Positions 21,655-31,997 of a stretch of DNA of 64,000 nt are shown one piece after another (position 1 is the stretch's first letter; each line of letters starts with the position of its first letter). A program made the translations under genes and the position numbers. The notes beneath the pieces are model-generated. The model was not told the origin of the DNA. It worked only from the letters and a program-made list of their open reading frames with translations, and ran no database searches. The DNA is from Sacculina carcini. Its lineage: Eukaryota; Arthropoda; Thecostraca; Sacculinidae. The stretch covers positions 3,369,550-3,433,549 of the forward strand of contig OU696597.1 in assembly GCA_916048095.2 (NCBI GenBank), in the 5' to 3' direction.

Positions 21655-22320
21655 TCATAGTATTGATGGCACCACAGTTATGTGAAATTTCATTCACAGG
21701 CATCGTAGTCCCAGAAATCACACTTTCAGTTATAGAGGCAGCCATCGTAATTACGCGGATCTACAGAGGGCTTCACCGGAAGTCGTCTGACATTGTACAC
21801 CGGAAGTATTCATAAATTCCCGGCGTAAGCTCGTGATGAGATTCACGCATCAATTCTCATCCCTTCTCCACTTTGCGTCAATCTCTCAAAGTGGCCTACT
21901 TCAATGTTAAAGCGGATAATTGTTATTGGCTTTGGTTGTAAATTTTTCGCATTAGTTCATTCTTGAATTTATTAGTGCGTAAGTTTTACTGTGTACGATT
22001 TTATTAGCCAATTTAATGTTCAATTTTGTTTGCCGTCCATTCGCTATTTGTCTTCTCAACTAACTCCACCATCAATGGGCTGATATTTCCAGAACCTACA
22101 AGCCGATTCAAGCCGGCTGCGAGATTCTTGTCTACTTCGGTGACGAATATGCGCGCGAGCTGTGCATTGACGTGACCAGCTACCGACTGGCCCCGTCTCT
22201 GCGCCAAATCACGTCATCTATCAGTCGTGACGTCACACTCAAGTGTCAGTCCGTCGACAGTGAGATTTTTGTGTTTTGTTTCGACCAGCAGGGCTCTTTG
22301 TTTCGACGACTTCAGTGAAA
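21655..22320 (+). promoter_or_regulatory. Upstream block of zinc-finger gene B, paralogous to 3380-3990
   Basis: Shares ordered blocks with the region upstream of zinc-finger gene A, including ATGGCACCACAGTT, GTGAAATTTCATTCACAGG and GTGACGTCACACTCAAGTGT. It likely contains the promoter and 5' untranslated exon of gene B. Its presence argues that the zinc-finger exon at 22651 belongs to an independent gene and is not the 3' end of the PRDM-like gene. Confidence 0.55.
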
Positions 22321-22554
22321 TTTTGTAGAAAATATCTGGTTTACGTATATCTGATATTTTGCTTGAAAATTAGTTTTGTTCAATTCTCTTAAACAGTGTG
22401 TGAACCACTGATTTAATCCATCGTTTTCGAGTAGAAAATGAAATGTATGCTGTTTATGATTGCCTGACGTATGTGTTGAGTTTTCACCAATTCACATATT
22501 GTTAGTCACGTATCGTCGTAGAGTTGTATGTTCCACATATTTGATGCAACACAT

Positions 22555-22558
<4 letters not shown>

Positions 22559-22645
<87 letters not shown>
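22559..22645 (+). repeat. (GT)n microsatellite at intron end
   Basis: About 85 bases of uninterrupted GT end six bases before the TATAG acceptor of zinc-finger gene B. Confidence 0.97.
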
Positions 22646-22650
22646 TATAG

Positions 22651-23060
22651 ACCGTGGTGTCGCTTGTCAAGTCAGACAACCTGATTCAACGTCAGTACGA
22701 CCAGAACGTAGCGAAAAACATCGGCCTCTCATGTGCACTGTGTGTGACAGAAGCTTCACACGCAGTAGCAATCTCTCAACACATATGAGAACACACACGG
22801 GTGAAAAGCCATATCAATGCACTTTGTGTGACAGAAGCTTCACACACAGTAGCGATCTATCAAGACACATGAGAACACACACAGGAGAAAAGCCATATCA
22901 ATGCACTTTGTGTCACAGAAGCTTCACACACAGTAGCAATATATCAAGACACATGAGAACACACACGGGTGAAAAACCTTATCAATGCACTTTGTGTCAC
23001 AGAAGCTTCACACAAAATAGCCATCTCTCAACACATATGAGAACACATGGGAATATATGA
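22651..23060 (+). CDS. C2H2 zinc-finger protein B, last exon (4 fingers)
   Basis: Exon after the acceptor CTATAG (22645-22650), homologous at its start ([12 protein letters not shown]) to the zinc-finger A exon (RVVACEGGQPES). It encodes four C2H2 fingers of the pattern [17 protein letters not shown] with HTGEKPYQ linkers and stops at TGA 23058-23060. The fingers are very similar to one another. It is probably a nuclear DNA-binding protein. No N-terminal exon or effector domain is visible, and four fingers are few for this type, so it may be a contracted copy. Confidence 0.82.
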
Positions 23061-23419
23061 GATTGTAGATTCACAATATGATTTCCAATCTATCACAAAT
23101 GCATGTACAATCACATCTATTCGATGATTTGAAACTTCAACTCTGTACTGTCGAACACATTTGTTTTGTTATTGTATTTCACTGATTCCACAAGCACATT
23201 TGATACAAGCAATACGTCAATATTCGTTTCACAATGTTTCGCAGTGATATTGTATAGTTTAATTAGAAAACATAAATGTATTGTAATTGTTGTGTAGGTG
23301 CGTGTATTTGTCTCGCGTATTCATAACAGTTGTATGTGTGTGTCTTGTTCAATATACCTAATAATTACATTGTGACCTTTTCTGGGATTGTGAAGAATAT
23401 CGCTTACATATTGGGAATG

Positions 23420-24100
23420 AGTCGTGTTAAATTTGGACAATATTGTGTTTCCACCCGTCCGACTGTCAAGGGAGCTGCGAACCACTCGTTCGCAGTTGTT
23501 CTGAATAACAAGACGGCGGCTCCTATCAAGACGGACATCATCGAAAAGGTGCTGGACACGGTGCCAGTGGCGCAGGTAAGTCAGACGTCGGAGGGGGGAG
23601 TCGTCCTAAAGTGCTGCTCCGAAGAGGTTGCCCTGGATGCTGCCTAAAAACTTGGTAGCCAAATCGAAAATATTGAGCTGACGGTGCACAAGGGTCAACC
23701 TTCGATCATGCCTAAAATTACCCTCACCAACGTTCCAGCTCCTCTGACCTCCGAAAGGCTCATGTCTACCCTGCGACTGAAGAACCCCATCGTGTCATCT
23801 GCTCCTGCCTCTCAACTAATGCTACTGTTCATCTATCGGTCCAAGTCTGGACAAACGAATGCTGTTCTGGCTATTTCGCCGGAAGTCATACGCGGCATCA
23901 AGTCGGTCGGAGATCGACTCTTTATCGGTCTCCGCTGCTGCGTGGTGTATGACCGCTTTTGGGTGTTACACTGCGGTCGCTGCGCGGGTCTCGGCCATCG
24001 GACTGAGCGCTGTGCTAACAACAAGGTGGCATGTGGGCACAGTGCGGGATCACACATGTCCGCCGCCTGTCACAATCGCTCCAGCGCCCAGTGTATAAAT
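23420..24100 (+). pseudogene. Non-LTR retrotransposon ORF1 fragment (CCHC knuckles)
   Basis: The frame reads SRVKFGQYCVSTRPTVKGAA ... EEVALDAA, a TAA at 23645-23647, then continues in the same frame KLGSQIENIELTV ... IMPKITLTNVPAPLTSERLM to CGRCAGLGHRTERC, CGHSAGSHMSAAC and CINC. This is the layout of Jockey/CR1-group ORF1 proteins, with a PRE_C2HC/RRM-like region then zinc knuckles that coat element RNA. It is cut off at about 24100 by an unrelated repeat, and no ORF2 follows. Confidence 0.7.
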
Positions 24101-24104
24101 TGTG

Positions 24105-24520
24105 CAATTATCACAATTATTGTCACAATTATCAAAAAAGCCGTTTTTTGCCAAAAAAAACCTCGACCAAAAAAACACGTTTTTTTGGTATTTTTTAAGA
24201 GTCATGCAAAGAATATAAATTATGGAAATTATATATTTGTTATGTTAAATGACTCATTTTTTATCAACACATGATTTATTTATGCTATTAGTGACCCTAT
24301 CAAATTGAATTATCATTAAATATGCACAATAAAAGTGTTATAATGTGTCTGAAAGCCCTAATATCATTGTTTGCACGGTACTGTGCGGCACTTCTATGTA
24401 CAGTACAGTTTTGCATTCAATTATTGAGTTAATCATTGTGTAAGAAAGCAGGGTTTGAGAACCGTTTTATGCTAAAATCTGAAACTGTTTTAAAAAAAAA
24501 ACAGGTGGCATAATTTTGTA
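24105..24520. repeat. Interspersed repeat, copy also at about 62590-62965
   Basis: Both copies carry a poly(A)/poly(T)-rich start with AAACACGTTTTTTT, then AAGAGTCATGCAAA, CATTAAATATGCACAATAAA, TGTCTGAAAGCCCTAATATC and AAGAAAGCAGGGTTTGAGAA. The final part (CTGAAACTGTTTTAAAA) also occurs inverted at about 54235 and 61500. The repeat truncates the ORF1 fragment to its left. Confidence 0.8.
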
Positions 24521-24807
24521 TACTTTTCTACATAATACGTTTCTCCTACCAGAAATGAACTACGTTGATTATAATGAGTTTCATCATTTCATTCAGCAGA
24601 TCAATTATTTGCAAATATAAAAGTACAAACACTGCAAATATTTACACAAATACTACAAATATACACACAAACTTAGTGTCCCTAATGAGACTACGAATAA
24701 AAGCGGGTCGCATTAATAAGAGTGGCAATCCTGACCAGAAAAACGGGCAATATTTCCGTGTAGGAAAAAAACGACTGAGGAAATATAAGTATAATGTAAG
24801 TAAGTAA

Positions 24808-24975
24808 CATGATTATAGAGAGTATTGATAAAACAGTCAATTCAGACCATACTTAATACCAATATATCTCATAATCAAAGTGAAAAGGAAACATGATTAT
24901 AGAGTATTGGTAAAGCAGTCAATTCAGACCATACTTAATACCAATATATCTCATGATCAAAAATGAAAAGGAGAA
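24808..24975. repeat. Tandem duplication of about 80 bp
   Basis: CAGTCAATTCAGACCATACT followed by TAATACCAATATATCTCATR appears twice, each followed by ATCAAARTGAAAAGG. There is no coding content. Confidence 0.8.
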
Positions 24976-25104
24976 GATTGACACAAGATAAACTATAACA
25001 TTACATTATAAGTCAACCCGATTAATGACAACAAATATACTACTAGTAAGAAAGATAACATCAATGTATCAATGTAAGTATGGAAATATAAGTGTAAGTA
25101 TAAT

Positions 25105-25205
25105 ATAAAATGTACAAAAAGGTATTTGAACACAAATAACTATACATCATAGAAACTATCATCCATAAAACCAGTTCTAAAAACAGGTTACTAATAAAAA
25201 ACCAA
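25105..25205 (+). pseudogene. Degenerate tail of the transmembrane-exon repeat
   Basis: GGTATTTGAACACAAAT and the following TCATCCATAAAACCAG and AAAAACAGG resemble the last codons and 3' flank of the transmembrane exons at 53694 and 60955. The membrane-spanning part itself is missing, so only the 3' end of the duplicated unit survives. Confidence 0.5.
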
Positions 25206-25370
25206 TTAATTTTGTTCAAATTTCCTTGATCTGCCGCCAAGTTTTTTCTATATCTCTACATCTACGAAAACTTTGAAAAAAAATTATTTTGAAAAAAGCA
25301 TAGTTTAAAAAACAGTTTAAATCAAGTGGTTTAACCAGCCGCTTATACGTACCAGCAGGCTACTTGTTAT

Positions 25371-25438
25371 ACTGTGGCGCCTGTGCAAATGTAGGTCAAA
25401 AACATTTGCCCATACACCACAAACACACTCTACCAGCG
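25371..25438 (+). repeat. Orphan first ~70 bp of the Gypsy-2 LTR
   Basis: TGTGGCGCCTGTGCAAATGT and the following bases match the first 70 bases of the LTR at 35143 except for a 2-base (AC) difference. The left LTR of Gypsy-2 at 30553 lacks exactly this end plus about 37 further bases. The scrap abuts the truncated BEL gag at 25439. Confidence 0.85.
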
Positions 25439-26893
25439 CAATTTCTGAGTCCCCGTTCTCCTTGTACATTAGAACAGATATGGATGGTAGTAGCGAATCG
25501 CTGCCTGATATGCTACTGTTGGTCAACAAGCACAGATTGTTTGAAGTAATTCGACTGTTTTCTTGCTGACACAATGCTGTGATGTGTTTGGGACTTTGGC
25601 ATTTCCCACATGGATACGAAAGACCATGTTTCTGAGCAGGACACTTCAACACGTCATGAGTGCCACTACACTTCGTGCACAACCCCAGTTGATTTAGACG
25701 TTTGATGCGCTTGTCAACCGTACTGTACACTTCGCACTGCACCATCGTATGCAACTCACTACACAATTTGCACGGTTTGGTCTTTGAAACGCCTACTTGC
25801 GTCTTTGACGATGTCGGATTTGACTCTTGTTGGCTTGACACCCCAACATTGCGTAGACTTGTTGATTTGTCTCCCAATGTTGTATTGAACGACTGGACTG
25901 TGTAGCTTGCTGGCTGAGTATCAATCTGTTTCTCTCTGCTACCATGTCACTGTTTCTTTACAGACGCTTTGATTGCAGGATGCTTGGAATGATTGTCTTG
26001 TTTCTCAAGTGCACGTATGGTACGTGCCGAATGTTCCAACAGTTGACGTATTGACGGATAATCCGTGCCGAGTAACAGACTAAGCCTGAGTTTGAAATTG
26101 CTGGGTAGTTTCCTCATCAATAAGTGACTAAGCAGCTTGCAGCCCAGACTGTGGTCGTCCAGAGCATTCAGATTGTGATTTTGTAACTCATGAACCGTTG
26201 ATCGAACAATATGAATGAATTGCTGAAGAGATTTAAAATCAAACTCGGCAGGAGCTCTCAGACTGGTAATTGTCTTCAACAAACGCTCAACTACAACATC
26301 TTCGTCCATATACTCCTTCTTGAGAAACTCTAAAGCAGTGCTGTAGTTAGCATCGTGGTTTGAAAGATGTTTTATCATATCATACGCTTCACCACGCAAG
26401 TACGTTTTCAAATAGATCAGCTTGATGGAATCAGTGTATTCTGGTCTAGTACCGATCAAATCATCAAATAATCTTATGAAATCGCTGAACTGTGCGAAAT
26501 CAGAAGATCCACTGAACAGGGGCAACTTGACCTCCTGCGGTTTGACATGATTAATTTTCTCATTCGTTGACTCAATCGATGTAGATCGCTTGAGGTGTGA
26601 CATGTGCTCCCTGACATTTAGTTGAAACTCAATCTGAGTGTTAATTTCCCTCAAGCATTCATTAGGTGATTTTGACGATTGAAGTATAGTGTTGATACCA
26701 TCGTTGACTGTTCTGACACAAACGTTGGATCGTAATCGGAACTGTCCAATCTCGTCATGAGCATGTGAATTTCATGCTGAAGCACCTCTCGTTTTCGTAG
26801 TTGAGTGTCTAGTTCCGGTGGATTCACCATGCAATCCAGCTCGGGTGGTTCTGGGGATTTATCGCGAATATCACTAGCCTGATGAACACTCAT
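25439..26893 (-). pseudogene. BEL/Pao retrotransposon gag (decayed, 3'-truncated)
   Basis: Minus-strand frames encode a BEL/Pao Gag: VKLPLFSGSSDFAQFSDFIR, KLIYLKTYLRGEAYDMIKHL and NYSTALEFLKKEYMDE (DUF1759-type region), followed by cysteine clusters CKLCSELHTMVQC, LCTKCSGTHDVLKC and CGKCQSPKHITALC. The N-terminal 80 codons (26893-26651) are one frame away from the rest. A TGA at 25947-25949 interrupts the linker between the two regions. The coding sequence stops abruptly at the LTR scrap, and protease, RT and integrase are absent. Confidence 0.82.
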
Positions 26894-27446
26894 GTTGAAC
26901 TAACACACTACAACAATACAATTTACATACTGAAACCCCAGTTGAACGGATGAAAGGGAACAGATGAAAAAGGAAATGGAGATTTTCACAATGTTAGAAT
27001 TTCATGAAGGAATATGACAGATGAACGTAAACAACTTTATTGAACGTACTCCAAACTCAATTTTAACTCCTGATTACAACACACTCTCACGGTATAAACT
27101 TCCACACGCACTCTCGCAATACAATCTGCACACTCTCACAATATAAACTTCCACACGCACTCTCGCAATACAAATTATATCAACTTACATAGAGATAATG
27201 CGCTTATAATTGACAATATGAACAAAGGTGGTTTGTGAAAATCGTCCTCTCACGGGACGGTCACCGGCGAAGTCGTCACTGCCGCTCGTACCCTTGATGT
27301 GGTAGACAGAAGTGGAGTAACGTACCAATGTTGACAATATCGAACAAGTTGACAATAAGGTACCACAAGCGATCCAGATCAAGCGATCAAGTTGAAATTT
27401 GTTGACAATGGATTAGTGGAAAATTGACTGAGTTGACAATGAAAAA
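26894..27446. repeat. Probable BEL leader/LTR region with a ~51-bp tandem duplication
   Basis: ATAAACTTCCACACGCACTC occurs twice about 51 bases apart between 27080 and 27180, each followed by TCGCAATACAA. The position upstream of the BEL gag suggests leader or LTR sequence, but no second LTR copy was found to prove it. GTTGACAAT recurs several times at 27325-27440. Confidence 0.4.
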
Positions 27447-30032
27447 TGACAATTGAACCCGAACACTATTGGCGTCCATCTCCTTGATCTCGATTTGTAT
27501 GTAATTGTAATTTATCGCCCACCGTCTTATTCGGCACAGGAGAATGAGAATTTGTTAAACTTTTTGTATCAAAACTGCTCGGACATTGAGGTGGTTGTTA
27601 TGGGTGATTTTAACTTACCATCTATTTCCTGGGATTCCTCTCGTTCTAGCCAGCCCTCCCCCACAGATGCTATATTTTCTGACTGTTCTACTTCTCTCGG
27701 TCTCACCCAACTTATAACTTCTCCCACATTTTTTCCGTCCGGTAACGTTCTTGATCTGATCCTTGTGTCTGATCCCGACCGTGTGGGAGATACCCATGTA
27801 CTGCCTCCCTTCCCGAACTGCGGCCACTCTCCCACACTCACAAATTACGTCTTCCAAAACCGAGCCGACACCGATGACATTCCTGATAGTATAAAGATTT
27901 GGCACAGGGGAAATTTCTCTGAAATCTCATACTATTTAAGCATTATTGACTGGGACTTCGAGTTATCTCACCTGGATGTGGACGCTATGTTTTCCCGTTT
28001 TTGCGAAATTGTTAAACCTCTTGTTGGTCGTTTTGTTCCCTCTAAATTCATATCCCATGGTCCTAAACGTGGTAAATTTAGAGCCCCTGCCCACTTGAGA
28101 AAAGCTAGGAAGCGTCTATGGAGCGAGTATAAGTGTGTGCGCCATGACCATGGCAGAAATTCCGCTGTAGCTGAGGAAGCTCTCGGACGCTTCCTAGACT
28201 GCAATAAAAAGCTCAGAAGTCATCTGTTCTCCCAACAATACAATCATGAATCATCCCTCGTAGACCTCCTTTCTTCCAATTCCAAAATTTTCCACGCATA
28301 CATTCGCAACAAAAAGATTGGTAGACCTGGTGTGGGCCCGTTAAAGACCAACTGTGGTGAAGTGGTGTGCGAGGCGGGACTCATGGCTGAACTTTTCGCC
28401 GAAACTTTCAGCAACATTTACTGCTCTCGAACCCCAGCCAACCCTGCCCCACACCAGAGCCACACTGGTTGTATTCCCGAGCTGGAATTTTCCTCAGATG
28501 ACGTCCTCACTGCCCTAAATTCACTCAACCCTTCATCCTCCATGGGCCCCGATGGAATTCATCCCAGCTTATTGAAGAACTGCAGTTTGTTCCTGGCGTA
28601 CCCACTATTCCTTATTTTCTCCAAATCCTATTCTTCGGGTATTTTGCCAAAAATCTGGAAAGACTCCCTGATCACGCCGATCTTTAAGAAGGGCTCTCGA
28701 TTCGACCCTATCATGTACCGTCCAATCTCATTAACCTCTGTCTGTGCCAAATCTTTTGAACGTATCATATGTAATCATATTTTCGAGTATTTAGACAACC
28801 ACAGTCTTCTCTCTCATGACCAATTTGGGTTCAGACGTTGTAGATCAACTGAAGACCAATTAATTCTAATGTACTCCCCAATTTACTCATGGGTTGATGA
28901 GGGTTTTAACGTTGATCTTATTCTTTTTGATTTTTCTAAAGCTTTTGATGTTGTGTCCCACGATGTTCTTCTAGATAAATTACGTCTCTTAGGTATACGC
29001 ACCCCCTTACTCGTCTGGATCTCAAATTTTCTGAGGAATCGTCACATGCGTGTGGTGGTTGATCACCAGCATAGCCGTCCTTACGCAGTAGCCAGTGGTG
29101 TTCCTCAGGGCACGGTGTTGGGTCCCCTTCTTTTCCTAATATACGTAAATCATCTTACCTACAACATCAATTCATCGGTGAAAATATACGCTGATGACTT
29201 GAAACTCTATTTTAGCATAAATTCGAACAGTCCTCTTGACGCCATTTCTTCCTGCCAAAAAGATATTAATACACTTGTTACTGTTGCCGAGTCGTGGGGT
29301 CTACACATGAACCCTTCCAAATGTGTATTGTTAAGATTTGGCCACAAAAGCATTCCTTGGGAACAGTCTGACTTGCCTGCCCAGTACTATCTTAACGGAG
29401 TTCCCATCCCAGAGAAGGACTCCACGACTGATTTGGGAGTATTGGTGCATTCATCCCTGAAGTTCCACCTCCATATCGCCAGCGCTGCTCGACGTGCGGG
29501 CGGTCTCACAAATATCATTCTGAGAGCAACTGTCAACCGTGAACCGGCTTTTATGGTTCCAATATTTGTGGCCCACGTCAGACCCATTCTCGAATATTGT
29601 TCATCTGTCTGGAACTTGGGTTATGCTGGCGACCTGAAGCTGCTGGAGTCGGTACAGAGGCGATGGACAAACACCATTTGCGGATTGAGGAACCTAGATT
29701 ATGGCAACCGCCTCAAAGCACTAAATTTATATTCCGTCCAGGGTAGATTGTTGAGGCATGACCTTATCAAATATTGGCAAATCATTCACAACAAAAGTGT
29801 GATTTCCCCTAGTGATCTGTTCACACCACCTCATTGCTCCGTCACCAGAGGGCACCCCTTCAAAATTGCAGTCACCAGATGCAGACTGGACATACGTAAA
29901 CGTTCCTTCAATATGAGACACGTCGCACTGTGGAATTCTCTGCCTAAAAATGTAGTTTCCGTAGATAGCCTGGGCAAGTTCAAATCTGCCTTATCTAACC
30001 ATCTCGGGGAGTTATTATTTGATTATTGCTAA
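27447..30032 (+). CDS. CR1/Jockey-type non-LTR retrotransposon ORF2, 5'-truncated (859 codons)
   Basis: A long open frame starts within the endonuclease (VIYRPPSYSAQENENLL, VVMGDFNLPSISW, LTQLITSPTFFPSGNVLDLI) and continues through RT: YRPISLTSVCAKSFERII, DQFGFRRCRSTEDQLILM, LFDFSKAFDVVSHDVLLDKL, GVPQGTVLGPLLFLIYVNHL and IYADD. The C-terminal domain includes HVRPILEYCSSVWN and MRHVALWNSLP. The N-terminal third of the endonuclease is missing, as expected for 5' truncation by incomplete reverse transcription, so it is not autonomous even though the remaining frame is open. A T-rich stretch follows at 30080-30135. Base composition is more balanced than in its AT-rich neighbours. Confidence 0.88.
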
Positions 30033-30135
30033 TATCGGGTTTTATTTCTTCCATCTAACTCTTTCCCCTCAAAAACAACCTTTTTTGTTTGTTTTTTTTT
30101 GTTTTTTGTTCGTTTGTTTGTTTTTTTTTTCCTTA

Positions 30136-30552
30136 GTACATTTAGTCTGATATATCGTTGTTTTTGCAAATAGCTGCCTATGATGCACCATCCAACTCAT
30201 TCTTATTGCTGTCTCTCCCAGTTCATTCTGCTATCTAGAGTTGGCGCATCAGCAGTGTGCGGCTTCTTTGGTCCTCGTACAGAGAACCGATCTCGCAGTC
30301 GGGGTCCAGGAAGCCCACCAGGTGAGAAATACCAGGTGAGAAATTGAAGTTTGACCGGTTTACACACTTCAAGACAACCAACCACAATTCCCATTCATGC
30401 GCCAACTTTGTATATCGCGATCCACTCGGATATTTTGTGACGTCATATAAGTTCAATAAATTGGAGTTGAATGGAAATTATATCTGAGAGTGGTGAAAGG
30501 AAATTAAATTTGAAATGAGTTGAAATGATACTTTTGAAGAGAATTTCCACAA
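30136..30552. other. Short unique stretch between non-LTR element and Gypsy-2
   Basis: No gene seen. It includes a short direct duplication, CCAGGTGAGAAAT, at about 30318-30345. The right boundary is the truncated LTR. Confidence 0.4.
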
Positions 30553-31064
30553 CACAGACATACACCACGTACAAACACCAGCCAACGCGCACCAACCCGG
30601 TACAGTGTCGCGTCCCGGAGGTGTATGTCCCCTGCACACAGACATACACCACGTACAAACACCAGCCAGTGCGCACCAACCCTCTTCAGTGTCTGGGCCA
30701 ACATCTGGTTCGCATCCGCCTGACCACATCCTCACCCAGGGATGCAGCAGCCATCGAGGGCAACATCTGGTCCACAGCCGTGCGCCCAGACCATATGTGA
30801 CCCAGAACACCAGGCGACAACATACGCACATACACAAACATTCCCAATCACACACGCCAGCGACGTATAAAACACCGAAACACACACTCTTCCACAACCA
30901 GTCCACAGAACTCACCCTGTTGCTGGCTCGATCTGTTGTTAACCATTGCTTGTGTTTTGTTTCGCCACAGTAAGTAACCGCCTCTGAACTGTGATCTCTT
31001 GTGAATATATACTGTGTTTTCGTCCCCCATTGTGTCGTTCGCCAGACCCAGGGGGGTTGCAACA
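30553..31064 (+). repeat. 5' LTR of Gypsy-2, truncated at its 5' end
   Basis: Matches 35250-35763 nearly base for base (512 versus 514 bases). It includes the tandem GTGTATGTCCCCTGCACACA unit, a TATA box (GACGTATAAAACACC near 30868) and the end CCAGGGGGGTTGCAACA. Confidence 0.88.
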
Positions 31065-31067
31065 AAG

Positions 31068-31085
31068 TGGTGACCCCGACGTGAT
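31068..31085 (+). promoter_or_regulatory. Primer binding site complementary to tRNA-Trp
   Basis: TGGTGACCCCGACGTGAT follows the LTR end after AAG and equals the primer site of the element at 11088-16013. Confidence 0.92.
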
Positions 31086-31148
31086 CACTTCATTGAGTTT
31101 ATCGGTTACATCTCTGATTGTTGTTGTTTTGCCATTACGCCGCGCACT

Positions 31149-31997
31149 ATGTCTTTTGACAAGCCCGCTGTGGGAGGCCCGCCCCCGCCATTCGTTGAAG
31201 AGAGCCCACACATCTGGGTAATTCAGCTCGAGCTTTACTTCAAGCGCACAAAAATCAGCGATGAAGAAACGCGGTTCCAGACGGCAGTTTCTATGCTGCC
31301 AGCGCACCACGTCATGGAGTTCATCGACCTCATTCGGCAGCCTCCTGACGACTGCTACACACAGCTGTGCGCCGCGCTGCAGTCTCGACTCGGCAAATCG
31401 GCGGAGGAAAAACTCAGGTCAGTGTTAAGCGCTCAAGAGCTAGGTGACCGCAAGCCCACACAGTTTCTGCGTCATTTGCAGGAATTAACTTCGCCGTATT
31501 TGAAAGACGGCGAGTCTGAACTGGTACGGCAGATCTTCATGAAGGCGATGCCTGAAGCAGCAGCTCCGTTTCTCCAATTTCTGCCGGCAGACACAACTCT
31601 AGAAGCACTTGCAGGTACAGCCGACCGAGTGATATCATCACTGCCGAAAGCGACGGCTCTCATAAGCGCCGTAAGTGGCCACACACGCAGAACAGAGCGC
31701 CCGTGCGAAACTACAGGCGGGAGCTGCACACAATGTACGGCGAACGCAAGGGAACTAGCGGCCGTCAAACGTCAGCTGGACGAAATTCAGCGCCATCTGC
31801 AGCGACTATCCGTGGAACCACGTCGCCCCGCCTCTTCTACCAAGCGCGTACAGAGGCGTTCACAGTCTCGAGGTCGCTTGGCGGAGCTCGACGACAACGA
31901 CTCAAACTCAGGTCAAGTGTGCTGGTATCACAAACATTTCGGCGCTAGAGCCAAAGCCTGCGTCAAACCGTGCACGTTTGATTTAAACTTGCAATGA
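31149..31997 (+). CDS. Gypsy-2 Gag polyprotein
   Basis: 282 codons. The capsid-like region includes PPFVEESPHIWVIQLELYFK, IRQPPDDCYTQLCAAL and LGDRKPTQFLRHLQEL. A basic stretch precedes the CHCC zinc motif C-WY-H-x9-C-VKP-C. It ends at TGA 31995-31997, and pol's first ATG overlaps this stop (ATGA). A TTTAAAC heptamer lies in frame six bases before the stop codon. The frame is intact although pol is damaged. Confidence 0.9.
   Translation: MSFDKPAVGGPPPPFVEESPHIWVIQLELYFKRTKISDEETRFQTAVSMLPAHHVMEFIDLIRQPPDDCYTQLCAALQSRLGKSAEEKLRSVLSAQELGDRKPTQFLRHLQELTSPYLKDGESELVRQIFMKAMPEAAAPFLQFLPADTTLEALAGTADRVISSLPKATALISAVSGHTRRTERPCETTGGSCTQCTANARELAAVKRQLDEIQRHLQRLSVEPRRPASSTKRVQRRSQSRGRLAELDDNDSNSGQVCWYHKHFGARAKACVKPCTFDLNLQ
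31982..31988 (+). promoter_or_regulatory. -1 frameshift heptamer T TTA AAC (Gypsy-2 gag/pol)
   Basis: The gag codons read GAT TTA AAC TTG CAA TGA. A -1 slip gives TTT AAA CTT GCA ATG and enters pol. Position relative to the last Gag cysteine is almost the same as in the other Gypsy element. An alternative start at the overlapping ATGA (termination-reinitiation) cannot be excluded. Confidence 0.8.

Noticed and set aside
22013-22207. A minus-strand frame (MAQRRGQSVAGHVNAQLARI...) that is similar between the two zinc-finger upstream blocks
   Set aside because: At first glance histone-like, but no histone-fold motif matches, and the similarity is explained by the paralogous DNA of the upstream blocks.
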